DNA of 64,000 nt from Hibiscus mutabilis (lineage: Eukaryota; Streptophyta; Magnoliopsida; Malvales; Malvaceae): the NCBI GenBank assembly GCA_019671005.1, contig CM033728.1, positions 28,967,099 to 29,031,098 of the forward strand. The letters run 5' to 3'. Shown one piece after another: positions 35,826-47,054 of the stretch (within the stretch, counting starts at the first letter, position 1; the number at the start of each line of letters is the position of its first letter). Made by a program: the position numbers and the translations under genes. The notes beneath the pieces were generated by a model. The model was not told where the DNA came from and made no database searches. It saw nothing but the letters and a program-made list of their open reading frames with translations.

Positions 35826-36610
35826 TGTAATACCCCAAAATTTACAGTACTGTTAAGGGTCTTTTAGTGCTAAGATAATAGCTTAAAAGATTACTTAGTG
35901 ACTAAAACGACAAAAATGCAAAAGTTAGGATTTTCTTAATTATGGATTGTAGAAAAAACTTTTCTAATCTTTAAAGATGTCATGTGATAGAGAACGAGTA
36001 AAATAGGATACTCACAAAATTTGGTTAAAATCCAAGGAAAATTGGAATGGGAATTCAAGGTTAAAGTTTAGTGACCAAAATAATAAGTTTTTAAAATTTG
36101 GGTGGTACAAGTTGAAATTTCTAAAAAGTTAGGTGTTTTATTTCACGAATAAATAGAGCACCCACCGGTGTGGACCAATGAGGAATTACTGGTTTGATCC
36201 GATATTTTGATTATTGGGAAATAGCAGTCAAAGTTTAAGTGGAATTCGGATACCCAGATCGAACTGAAAATTTATGAAATTTTACCATATGATAGAAAAA
36301 GGTTATAAAAGTCATTTCCAAGTGTTGTAAATATTTTATTTTGATTCAAGATGGATCCTATAATTTATTTTGATTAAGGAATTTAATTAGTAACTGATAA
36401 AATTCTCGGCATTTATCGGTAAATCAAATCAAGCTAAAATTTCAGAGATGATTCCATAGACTTGGAAGAGTTATAACATATTATTTTATGGATATTTGGA
36501 GAACTTATCAGTAATTATTTTATCTTGTACATGGATTAAACAGATCATGGAGAAAATCTAATATAGATCCCGGGAATAAAAAATAAGTATAAGATATTGA
36601 ATTTCGATTG

Positions 36611-36670
36611 AACTACAAAGTTAAGCGTGCTCAGGCCATATGATGGGTGACCTATTGGGAAGGTCTTATG
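36611..36670 (+). pseudogene. 5S rRNA-derived fragment inside a family-2 LTR
   Basis: AAAGTTAAGCGTGCTCAGGC, a shortened loop, GATGGGTGACC, then TTGGGAAGGTC match in order the 3' half of plant 5S rRNA, the part holding the RNA polymerase III control region (box A, intermediate element, box C). The first half of 5S is not recognisable, so this is not a gene. Related sequence follows both this copy and the one at 61778. Confidence 0.8.
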
Positions 36671-39035
36671 TCAGTAATTGAGATCGATAAAAAGGAATCA
36701 GTTCGAGTTAATATTATTCGTATGGATATCTGATAAAGGATTATTAAGAGAATTTTATCCGATAAAGATTTCGGGTAAATTATCAGTATATTGGACCGAG
36801 TCAAAATTTTAAGTTTGACTTCATAAATGTGGAATATTTATTTGATAATATTATTTATTTTTTAGATATGGAAATAACGAATTTTTAGAATTTATTTGAT
36901 AGGCCAGTGAAGGGGAAATCACAGTAGAAGTAGTAAGTGAATATCGAGAAATCGGATCGAATCAAAATTTCAAAGGCTGTTCCATAAGTCACGAAAAAAT
37001 CATAAAATATTATTTTATGAATAAATTATTAATTGGTTGATTGTGATCTAACTAGAATAGTTGGATTTTTACAAAATGGCAAAATTAGTGATTTAAGTGA
37101 CTAGTTTTGCTAATTTGGTCATAATGGTAATTTTGAAAGTACCATGGGCAACATGGTAATTTCCCATGTGAAAACATTACTCTAGTTTGGTTAGAGTTGA
37201 ATGGAATTTGGTTGGAATTGAACTAGAATGATGACTTGTAAATTATGATTCAGTTGGAGGTTAATTTTGGAATAAGTATTAAATTGAATAAAAAAAATTC
37301 AATTTATCAATACATGTGGCATAAATTAATAAATGATGAACATTTTGTTCATCTTCTCTCCTCCATTTTTGTAAACAAGAGAAAAGAAAGGGGTGAAAAT
37401 ACACAAAATTTTTCGTAGGCATTTTGAAGGCTTCCAAACAAGATTCAAGGTATGTTTTTGATAGAAAATTAATCTATGTTTAATTTTCTTTCAATTGATA
37501 GTAATTTTATCAAGATTTATGAAGATTTGATTATGTTCTTGAAGAGAGAGAAAATAGGGTTTCATGTTCCATGTTTAGACTGAAGCTTGATTTATGCAAA
37601 TCTAGTGTTTTAGAGATGAAATCAAGCTTAGAATGTGATTAATTTCACGTTTAAGGTTAAAAAACCCTAACCCTAGAATTTGGGATTTTATTTAGGGTTT
37701 TGAAATTGATGATGAAAATGAAAGATTGATGATATTAGAAGCTTGATTTTGATGTTAGAATGGAAAATCCTCAACTAGTCCTTTAAGTAACCATTTTGGT
37801 ATACATGGAGAAATTTGGAGAAATATTGCGAAAATTATCCTAGTGATGGATTTGAAGAGATTATGAACTTAGAAGCTTGATTATGGCATTTGGACTAAAA
37901 TAAATTCATTGAAAAGCTTAGACACCCAATTTGGCATGTAGGAATAAATTGGGGTTTTAAGTGTTAATTCTTGGAAATGAAGAATATATGTTGCAAAATT
38001 AATTTAAGCATGTTAGAATGTTGTTTGGATGAAAAATGGGCCTAGAAAAGCTAAGTGACCAATTCGGCCACATGGAAGAATAATGAGAAAACTTTATGAT
38101 AATGAGATTTTATGATTCGAATATGTTGTATGAAGTTAGAATTGAAATTGGAGTTCAAATGATTAAATTGACAAGAAAGGAAATGGCAAGGGACCATTTC
38201 GATAGCTCTGATTAGTTAAAGACCAATTCAGCTTTGGTCTAAAAGTAAGGGAAAAATGTGAGAAAAGTTATAGAAATGTTAGATTAATTATTTGATACAA
38301 GTTTGCAATTTTATGTGTAAAATTAGTGACTAAAATGTCACTTTGGTAAAAGTTAGTGGATGAAGGGTATTGAATAAAAGTTAGTGAAAATGATGGAATT
38401 ATTGAATAACTATGATTCGAGCTTGAATAAATTGTAAAATGTGCAAAATGGTCACTAGGGACCATAATGAACAATTCGGCATTATTAAAGGAAAAAGTGA
38501 AAATTTTTGGAAATATTTTATTTTCGGATAATTATACTAGTATAGTATAGTTAAGCAATGTTAGATTAAAAATCTAGCATGAATATTGTTATGTATGTTC
38601 AAATGGTATTGTACAGCTATTAACGAGGCTAAGGGTATAAGATCAAAGAAAAACAAGGAAAAAGTTTCGAAATAGCTTAGTGAGGCTAATATCATGCATG
38701 GCCCAGGTGAGTGCATTTTTACTTATTTATTATATATGTAATATGAGTGATTGCATTATATGTATTTATGACATGTTGATAAATAGGACAACTTGCGATG
38801 AACCAACATTGGGATAAATAAAAATGTATGATGACTTATTTATGCAAATAGAATGAAATATTAAATGGCATATTGATACAATGATTGTAGCATAATGATT
38901 TACTCAAGGTAAATCGAATTTTAGATATTTGGATATGAACTGTCCATTAAGAAATTATGGATAACAGTATTGAAGGATTGAATATTAAATATGAAAAATA
39001 TTATATTGTTATGCCCAAGTACTAGTGTGAGAGTC

Positions 39036-39595
39036 TTTGGTATAATTGGATATCCATAGAGTTATAGAAGCTGCAATCCAGCACTACGGTGCGATCCAGA
39101 CACTTCGGTGTTTATAACAGACGATACGGCGTTGCAATCACTTCGGTGATGATTAGACACTACGGTGTCAACTAGCACAAAAGATGCTATAATGATGAGC
39201 AAATGGCGTCCTCGAGTATGTACTCACAATTAGACGCTACGGCGTTGCAGACACTACAGTGTCATTATGGTGACTCGTATACCATAGCTTCACATGAGAA
39301 TCCTTGGTATAGTTGGATATCCATAGGGTCTTAGCAGCTGCGTCCTAGCACTACAGTGTGTTCAATCACTTTGGTGATGTTTAGACACTTCAGTGTTGAC
39401 TTTGACACTATGGCGTTGTTCAGACACTTCGGTGTTGTTAGCAAAAAAAGGGCGATAATAAATAGCAAAGAGTGCCCTTGATTACGAGGAGCAAAAAGCG
39501 TCCTCGAGTACATACTCATCTCAGTCGCTTCGGCGATGCAGACGCTACGGCTTCGTAGACACTACGCTGTCATGATGACTCGCATACCATAGCAT
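39036..39595 (+). repeat. Internal tandem duplication with CACTTCGGTG/CACTACGGTG array
   Basis: Two successive segments of about 260-290 bp begin GGTATARTTGGATATCCATAG (39040 and 39308) and end near TGACTCGTATACCATAGC or TGACTCGCATACCATAGC. Each holds 6-9 short dyads such as GACACTTCGGTGTT. Element B and C LTRs have one cycle each. Confidence 0.8.
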
Positions 39596-40052
39596 CACAA
39601 GATTTTGTACTTTGGGCTATAATACAAGAAATATATTTATGTAGGTGGTTAAGTTAAAAAGCTTAACGTATATTTGATTTATAAAATCAAGGTTTGATGA
39701 TATGATATAAACTGCAATTGGGACACGCTTGCCATATTGCAGGAACTGTATTGCACTATTATATGACAGAGGAAAGACTTGATATTTACCTTGGGCCATA
39801 AGATTTTACAGTATAGTTACATGACTTTACAATACAAAATTATTGCAGTACAAATTTCTTACATGATTATTCCTGCATTACAGATGGCATGGTTTTATAC
39901 TTTGGCTATAATACTTGAAATGCATTTGGAAATTGCTAAAAAGCTTAATGTACACAAGACTGGTAAGACATATCGAATCCTATGATTTGAATATTATATT
40001 GGTTAAATGAACTATACATGTAAGGTAGTTCTATACATGATAAAATGTTATC

Positions 40053-40166
40053 GCAAGCAATACATCAGTAACATCACATCCTAGGGGTATGTACACTTTA
40101 GCAAAATCATATTAGACTCAGTTTACCCTCTAGAATTGGCCAAACCTTTGCTCTGATACCACTAAA
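40053..40166 (-). other. Inverted primer site and leader scrap inside the solo LTR
   Basis: On the minus strand, TTTAGTGGTATCAGAGCAAA follows an LTR end at 40167. About 95 bp of leader come next, similar to the leader of element C at 46190-46288 (CCTAGGGGTATGTAC against TCTAGGGGCATGTAT). So internal-region DNA was carried in with the inverted LTR piece. Confidence 0.75.
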
Positions 40167-41662
40167 TGTAACACCCTCAATGTATATTCGATATTCAAAT
40201 ACACATTAAAGATGTTACTAGCTGATTTACAATGATTTTTAGACTTGTAAATTTTTTATAGCCAAACTATTTTGATTAAACAACCCTTTCTCAGTTTTCA
40301 CTAAATTACAAATCTATATTGAGCCACCTAGTTTTTGACCCTGAATTGGTTTATAAAATACTTTAAGCAGATATTAAAATAAAAATATAATTCAGGGTGA
40401 AAACCACGTGTGCTGCTTAGACCCTTTCTTGATTTTAAAATCACTACACAATAAATGACCAACTAAGTTTAAAATCGTTTAAAACATCTTTTCTAATATT
40501 TTTAATTCCTCAAACTAAATCATGTTTCTAGATCATACAAAATAGCTACTTATTTAATATCTATACATGCCTCACTAAACTAGGATGTGGTGATACTTAC
40601 TGATAATGTAGGCTAACTTGATCCAACGATGTGCAACTCCTCCTCTACTATCTAGTCTGAAGTACCTACGTGTGATACGAAACACACATTAAGTATAACT
40701 TAGTGAGGCATAATCATAACAATGTAAAACAATGAATATAAATAACACAGCTATGCAAAATGGCAAGCAATTTCCAATTGCAGTTGATAACATTTTATCA
40801 TGTATAGAACTACCTTACATGTATAGTTCATTTAACCAATATAATATTCAAATCATAGGATTCGATATGATTTGAATATTATACTTTGGCTATAATACTT
40901 GAAATGCATTTATGCAAGTAGTTAAGCTAAAAAGCTTAATGTACACAAGACTGGTAAGACAGATCGAATCCTATGATTTGAATATTATATTGGTTAAATG
41001 AACTATACATGTAAGGTAGTTCTATACATGATAAAATGTTATCAACTGCAATTGGAAATTGCTTGCCATTTTGCATAGCTGTGTTATTTATATTCATTGT
41101 TTTACATTGTTATGATTATGCCTCACTAAGTTATACTTAATGTGTGTTTCGTATCACATGTAGGTACTTTGGACTAGATAGTAGAGGATGAGCTGTACAT
41201 CGTTGGATCAAGTTAGCCTACATTATCAGTAAGTATCACCACATCCTAGTTTAGTGGGGCATGTATAGATATTAAATAAGTAGCTATTTTGTATGATCTA
41301 GGAACATGATTTAGTTTGAGGAATTAAAAATATTAGAGAAGATGTTTTAAACGATTTTAAACTTAGTTGGTCGTTTATCGCATAACGATTTTAAAATCAA
41401 GAAAGGGTCTAAGCAGCACACATGATTTTCACCCTAAATTATATTTTCATTTTAATAACTGCTTAAACTATTTTATAAACTAATTCAGGGTTGAAACTAG
41501 GGGGCTCTAGATAGATTTGTAATTTAGTGAAAACCGAGAAAAGGTTGTTTAATCAAAATAGTTTGGCTATAAAAAACTTATAGGTCTAAAAATCAGCGTA
41601 AATTAGTTAGTAAAATCTTTAATGTGTATTCTAATATCGAATATACATTGAGGGTGTTACAC
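40167..41662. repeat. Large inverted repeat: two 700-bp LTR-end arms, 96-bp loop
   Basis: 40167-40866 is the inverted complement of 40963-41662; both represent the last 700 bp of the family-2 LTR. The 96-bp spacer (40867-40962) is plus-sense LTR. A third, plus-sense copy of the spacer and adjoining arm sequence lies at 39895-40052. Arms look closely similar by eye, with scattered substitutions. RNA from either strand could fold into a long hairpin. Confidence 0.88.
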
Positions 41663-41667
41663 GAAGA

Positions 41668-42398
41668 GTAGAACAACTTTGTAGTTCTAAAGATTACCTG
41701 AAAATCGAGATTCGGGGCTTATATCGAGCTTGTAAAATTTTTCCCTTCACCAACAATTTAAAGATTATTTTTGCTGATAATTCCTTCATATTTCATATAT
41801 TTAAGACACTTGTATCATTAAAAATGAATTTTTAATTCAATAAATTCCACTTTCCAAAAATACCCTCCAACTAGATTTATATTTCTAATTTGCCATTTTG
41901 TAACATTCCAACTAGACTTAGTTGGATTCTAATCAGCCACTATTCATCCATAAAAGAAATCTCAAAATTCCCTTCTTGTCCCGTTTGGGAAAAATGACCA
42001 AAACGCCCTTTACTGATCAACTTACTCACAAAATTACTTTTCATGGCATTTCAATCGATTTAAATTTTTCCGATCTCTTTTAAGATCCAAATATCCATAA
42101 AATTCTACTTTATGACTCTTCTAAGGTCTATGGAACTATCTTTAAAATTTTAGCTCGATTCGATTATCTGAATATTTTTCTAAACTTTATCTCTTTATAG
42201 CCTTTAATAGAAACTCCGTACAAAAATCCAGGTAACACAAAATGTCATTCTTGGGGGTAAACTATTCATTTATGGGGTTAAAATACACAACTTTTGAAAA
42301 TTACACTTTGATCCCTAAATTTTTCCAAAGTTTATACTTTAGCAACAAAACTTTCAAAATTTACATTTTGGTCACTAGACAAAAATTAGGATATTACA
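41668..42398 (-). repeat. 3' LTR of element C, proximal part
   Basis: On the minus strand it starts TGTAATATCCTAATTTTTG at 42398, just after the polypurine tract, and runs to the nested insertion at 41668. Compare 17120-18230. Confidence 0.88.
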
Positions 42399-42415
42399 AT
42401 TCTATCCCCCTTAAG
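42399..42415 (-). other. Polypurine tract of element C
   Basis: On the minus strand, CTTAAGGGGGATAGAAT directly precedes the LTR start. One base differs from the tract of element B. Confidence 0.85.
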
Positions 42416-42419
42416 AAAA

Positions 42420-43340
42420 TTCATCCTCAAATTTTCAACACGTACCTGGTTCAAAAAGGTGAGGAAACTACTTTCTTATATCTTATTTTCTTTCCCAAGT
42501 CGTTTCCTCAATTTTATAATTTTGCCAAAGAGCTCTAACAAGCGAGATCATCTTATTCCTTAGTTATTTGACTCCATGTGCCAGAATCTTTATCTGTTCT
42601 TTCTCATGAATCAAATTCGGCATGAATTTCTATTTCATCCGAGGTAATGACTTGTAAAAGATCTGATCAATACTTCCTAATAAAATCACATTTGAGTAAC
42701 TTTGCATACAACTACCTTTCCCACAAGGCTTGTAGCATTATTCGTAAATGTTTATCACAATCTTCTTTCATACTACACTTTTGATAAAGCCATCTTTATA
42801 CTCGATTGATAGCTATTATTGTAAGAAATTTCATCTAGTGGCACATACTTTTCCCAAAAGCCTTCAAACTCAATCAAATAGAAACTATACATATCATTCA
42901 AAATCTGAATTAATCTTTCAGATTGCTCATCCTTTTATGGATGCAAAGTAGTGTTAAAATTATGTCGAGTCTATAATGTCTTATGAAAGGAACTCCAAAA
43001 TCTAGAGATAATCTTGGATCATAATTACACACAATGAAAATAGGTACATCACGTCATTTTACAGTACTTCAGATTTATCGCTCAGCATATTTATTCATTA
43101 CATATTGATTCAATCTGTCTATAATTACCCAAATCGAATCATCTTTAATCGGTATCATTGGTAACCTAGTTATGAAATCCATCATAATTCTTTTCCACTT
43201 CCACTAGGGGAATGGAAATATGTTACCACATTTCTGAAGGTACTTGATGTTTCACTTCTAGTTGTTAACATGTCAAGCATGTAGCCATAAATACAGTTAC
43301 TGTCCTTTTTATTTCTGGACATCAATATTTTCTCTTCAGA
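42420..43340 (-). pseudogene. Integrase and chromodomain remnant of element C
   Basis: In broken minus-strand frames: F-H-K-T-L near 42995, Q-S-E-R-L-I-Q-I-L-N-D-M near 42915-42880, E-G-F-W-E-K-Y-V-P-L near 42850, S-Y-N-N-S-Y-Q-S near 42815, then R-N-K-M-I-S-L-V-R-A-L-W near 42540 and E-E-T-T-W-E-R near 42490, a chromodomain pattern. Stops every 10-30 codons. The Q-S-E-R glutamate survives here, unlike in D. Confidence 0.75.
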
Positions 43341-43479
43341 CCTAGATACCTCCTATTCCTTTCTGGATGTATCGTTAAGAACATAATATTTTTTCTCAAA
43401 CATCACATTCTTAATTTTGAAGTCTTTATTTTCACCAATTTCAATTTGTTCTAACCTTCGCAACATTTTTCATCTTTCA

Positions 43480-44130
43480 ACTAAAAATCTTTAATCCGAC
43501 CTAAATGAATAGGTCTAAACTAAAGTTTTGTAATTAACATACCAATCTTTTTCCAATACAGTTGCACATTCATTGCTCTTAAAGTAAAGAATATCTACCA
43601 ACTAAGTGCATTGGTTATTATATTGGCTTTTTTTCAAGATAGTAGTCAATCACAACACCATAATCCTTAAGAAGTTCGATCCACCTTCTTTGCCTCATGT
43701 TCAACTCCTTTTGAGTTACCAGATACTTTAAACTTTTATGATCTATGTAAATGTAGCATCGCTCACTATATAGATAATGACGCCATATCTTTTAAGCAAA
43801 TACAACTGCTACTAACTCTAAATCATGAGTGGGATAATTCCTCTCATGCGTCTTAAGTTGCCTTGAAGCATAGGCCACCATTTTTCCTTCTTGCAAAAGT
43901 ACGCATCCCAAACCATTATGAGAAGCATCGCTATAAACCACATAATCTCTGTCCGATTCTGGTTGTACTAGCACCCGGGCTTTTGTTAAGATCTTCTTTA
44001 ATGTCTCAAAACTTTCGTGGCACATATCCGTCCAAATAAATGGCACATCTTTCCTCAATAGCTTGGTCAGTGGGGAGGCAATTATCGAGAATTTGTTTAT
44101 AAACCTTCGATAATAACCAACAAGTCCCAA
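43480..44130 (-). pseudogene. RNase H remnant of element C
   Basis: A 112-codon minus-strand frame begins with the connection segment (G-Y-Y-R-R-F-I-N-K-F-S, then L-L-R-K-D-V-P-F-I-W). RNase H follows: Y-V-V-Y-S-D-A-S-H-N-G-L-G-C-V-L, A-Y-A-S-R-Q-L-K, H-D-L-E-L-V-A-V-V. After a stop at 43792 it continues with D-H-K-S-L-K-Y-L near 43735 and R-R-W-I-E-L-L-K-D-Y-G near 43690. Catalytic D (S-D-A-S) and E (L-E-L) are present. Confidence 0.85.
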
Positions 44131-44149
44131 GAAACTTTGAACCTCGAAA

Positions 44150-45160
44150 ACATTCTTCGGGGTTTTTCATTCAACCATAGCTTGTACTTTCCTAGGATCT
44201 ACTCTTATCCCCTCTACTAAAACCACATGGCTAAGAAAAGCAACTTTCAAAAACCAAAATTCACACTTTGAAACTTAGCATACAACTTTTTTTTCTTGAA
44301 AGGTCTGAAGAACGATGCAAATATGGGTATCATGTTCTTCCGTTGTCTTTGAATAAACTAAATTATCATTGATGAATACAACTAAAAATTGATCCAAGTA
44401 AGGGTGAAATACTCGGTTCATCAGTTCTATGAATGTCGCAGGAGCATTTGTCAATCCAAACGGCATCACTACAAACTTATAGTGTCCATACCGAGTTCAG
44501 AAAGCTATCTTCGGAATATCTTCTTCCTTGATCTTTAACTAATGATACCCCAATCAGAGATCAATCTTAGAAAATTCAGTTGTGCCTTTTAACTGATCAA
44601 AAAGATCATCAATCTTTGGAAGAAGATAGTTATTCTTTGCTGTCACCTTATTTAACCGATGGTAATCTATGCATAATCTCATGGATCCATCTTTCTTCTT
44701 CCCAAATAACAGTGGTGCGCCCCAAGGTGACATACTTGGCCTTATAAAACCTCGATCTAACAATTCTTGTTATTGTGACTTTAACTCCCAAAGCTAGGTT
44801 GGAGCCATTCTATACGGGGCCATCGATATAGGCGCAATATCTTGTAACACCTCCATTTTGAATTTCACCTCTTGATCTGGAGAAAATCCCAGTAACTCAT
44901 TTGGGAATACATCTAGATACTCTCGGACAGTCGAAATATCTTCCAATTTAATCTCAGAAACTCGAGTATCCACTACATTTGCTAAGAAAGCTTGGTAGCC
45001 TTGTAGCAACAGTTTCTTGGCAGAAACAACTAAAATTACATTGGATAAGGGAATTACCCTTTCACCAACTACTATTATCTTTGTGCCTTCCGAGTTTCTC
45101 AATATTAATCGCTTTAAGAGACAATCCACAATGGCTTGGTAGGAATATAAGTAATTCATG
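44150..45160 (-). pseudogene. Protease end and reverse transcriptase remnant of element C
   Basis: The minus-strand frame 45159-44794 starts in the tail of the protease (Y-Q-A-I-V-D-C-L-L-K-R) and runs into RT (E-Y-L-D-V-F-P-N-E-L, A-P-I-S-M-A-P-Y-R-M-A-P). The frame 44763-44554 has R-G-F-I-R-P-S, S-P-W-G-A-P-L-L-F, M-R-L-C-I-D-Y-H-R-L-N-K-V and F-S-K-I-D-L. The frame 44469-44275 has M-P-F-G-L-T-N-A-P-A-T-F and, as catalytic box, F-I-N-D-N-L-V-Y-S, where F-I-D-D-I is expected. Frameshifts and stops divide the three. Confidence 0.88.
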
Positions 45161-46265
45161 CCCCATTGTGCTATGTCCCAAGGGATAAGTTACCATCATA
45201 TTGAGCTTTTCCCTGATCACCACAACGAAGCGCTTCTATCATCATCTTTATATTTGTTAAACCAATAGTCTATCGAATTGGTTTTCCTTCAATATCCAAC
45301 CTGAAGTCCAACACTTCAAGACTTCCCAACTCTCTAGTAATAAAAGTCTAAGGAACTTGGGATTGAATTTTCTCTAAAATCATATCCAGGGTTTGAAATA
45401 ATAAACCTCGGTTTAACTAGGCATTTCCAACTTCACCAGCACTTTAACATCATATTGAGCGAAAAGTGGTTAATGTCTAACCTTGTTACTACTTCTTCAA
45501 TTTTGCCTTGATCATTCTAATAACTTCTTTTATCTTACATTTCCTTGAGAAAACCACTATTAATGAATTCTTCGGATTTCTTAATTCTTTGTCTCTATTA
45601 ACCAAGGTTGCTATCCATTCAGAGAAAATTTGCTTTTCATCAAACATTCTTTCTTTACCGGGTTAAGTATAATTCCCGTCTAATAATTTCCTACTACTAA
45701 GTTTTCCAGCTTTCTTTCTCATAACTTAATCAATGTTATCTTATGGAGCGCCATATTCGACCCTCAAGCATATATATTTCCCAAGATACTTATTCTTCTT
45801 CTTCTTCTTACTTCTTCATATCCAAATATCTTAATATCATTTAATCACAAACTTACAGTCTTATGGCTGCCTTTTTATCTTGAAATGTGACCCCTTACTA
45901 TCTAAATTTCCTTGTAGCCTATGTTGTTATAAACATAAGTGCATATATAGATGTTAAGGACTAACATCTTATAATTACTGCATCAGCTCCTTACAATCCA
46001 GGTAACTCAACTCAAACTGAAGTTGATTACAATATTTATTTCACTTTATTGTACTCACAATGAGTCCTTTCTTGACCTCTAAGATTCGTCGATTGATGAA
46101 ATCTGGTAGCGTCTTACTTTCTTTACTATAATCTTATTCTATTTTATGCTAATGAGGAGCAGCTTCAAGTCATACGATCAACACATCAGTAAGATGACAT
46201 TCTAGGGGCATGTATTTGCTGACAAACTTATAACAAACTCGGTTTAGCATCCAGAACCAACTAAA
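45161..46265 (-). pseudogene. Decayed gag/protease region of element C
   Basis: About 1.1 kb, too short for a full gag plus protease. Legible near 45400-45250: L-D-M-I-L-E-K-I-Q, I-T-R-E-L-G-S-L-E-V-L-D-F and D-I-E-G-K-P-I-R, with no certain domain match. The rest is AT-rich and closed in all frames. Identity rests on its place between primer site and RT. Confidence 0.45.
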
Positions 46266-46288
46266 CTTGTAGCTATGATACCACTAAA
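46266..46288 (-). other. Primer-binding site of element C
   Basis: On the minus strand, TTTAGTGGTATCATAGCTAC follows the LTR end AAGGGTGTTACA. It is a tRNA-iMet-type site with one substitution (TATCATAGC for TATCAGAGC). Confidence 0.82.
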
Positions 46289-46480
46289 TGTAACACCCTT
46301 AACTTATACTTGTAGTATGAATGCACATTAAGGATGCCACAATATTATTTAACAAAGTTATAGACTTGTAAATTTTTAATTTTTTTAACATCTGACATAA
46401 AGCTAGTTTATAAAAGAACCATTTCTCGACTTTTGAAGTATTTGTATCCTATTTGCAGATTGCTAGTTTTGACCATGAGT
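46289..46480 (-). repeat. 5' LTR stub of element C (~190 bp)
   Basis: Matches 32903-33100 of the 3' LTR and stops near 46478-46484, within TTTTGACCATGAGTTGAAGG, where pol of element D starts on the plus strand. A short TGARTTG overlap between the two sources lies at the junction. Confidence 0.85.
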
Positions 46481-47054
46481 TGAAGGTTAAAGATGTGGAT
46501 GTGCATAAGACTGCTTTTCGTACAAGGTACAGGCATTATGAGTTCTTGGTGATGCCGTTTGGTTTGACTAATGCTCTGGCAACTTTCATGGATATGATGA
46601 ATAGGGTGTTCCACGAGTATCTTGATCAATTTATGGTGGTGTTTATTGATGATATTCTCGTGTACTCTCATACTGAGGAAGAGCAAGATCGGTATTTGCA
46701 TATTATGTTACAAGCCTTGAAGGATAATCAGTTGTATGCTAAATTGAGTAAGTGTGAGTTTTGGCTAAAGGAAGTGATCTTCCATGGTCATGTTGTTTTC
46801 GCGGAGGGTATTCGTGTTGATCCATAGAAAATTGAGGCTATTCTCAATTGGAAGCAACCTAAGTCTGTATCAGAGGTTCGTAGTTTCCTTGGGTTGGCTG
46901 GTTATTATCGTCGCTTTGTAGATGGGTTTTCTAGTACTGCGGCAACGTTGACGAAGTTATTGCAAAAAAATGTTCCTTATGTGTGGACGGAAAAGCAACA
47001 ACATAGTTTTGAGAATTTGAAGAAAGTCTTGACACATGATCCTGTGTTGATCCA
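46481..47054 (+). pseudogene. Reverse transcriptase (C-terminal half) of element D
   Basis: Starts inside RT at L-K-V-K-D-V-D-V-H-K-T-A-F. Well preserved: M-P-F-G-L-T-N, then F-I-D-D-I-L-V-Y-S at 46642 with both catalytic aspartates, A-K-L-S-K-C-E-F-W-L, one stop at about 46827 (Q to TAG), S-F-L-G-L-A-G-Y-Y-R-R-F-V and V-P-Y-V-W-T. It ends at D-P-V-L-I, where a solo LTR entered. The first half of RT, protease, gag, primer site and 5' LTR are missing, lost at the junction with element C. Confidence 0.92.

Larger units (their letters stand above)
35826..41662 (+). mobile_element. Nested family-2 solo LTR (5837 bp), TSD CGAAG
   Basis: Starts TGTAATACCCCAAAATTTAC and ends GAGGGTGTTACA, flanked by CGAAG at 35821-35825 and 41663-41667. 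Joining the flanks restores family-2 LTR sequence of element C, collinear with 18200-18250 on the other strand. It is about 1.9 kb longer than the LTR of B. The extra length comes from a 5S-containing stretch (about 36370-36960), an internal duplication (39036-39595) and an inverted insertion (about 40053-40880). No coding region belongs to it. Confidence 0.85.
32903..46480 (-). mobile_element. Element C: family-2 Ty3/gypsy retrotransposon, minus strand, with a nested solo LTR
   Basis: On the minus strand: 5' LTR stub (46480-46289), primer site, gag/pol, polypurine tract, and 3' LTR (42398-32903) split by a 5.8-kb insertion. Without the insertion the 3' LTR is about 3.65 kb. Only about 190 bp of the 5' LTR remain before plus-strand pol of element D begins, so the right end is a deletion or recombination junction. 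The left end (TATAACACCC, a mutated TGTAACACCC) lies in an integrase scrap; GTATA flanks it. Confidence 0.85.

Noticed and set aside
36611..36670. Functional 5S rRNA gene
   Set aside because: The first half of the gene is missing and no terminator T run follows; only the promoter half is recognisable.
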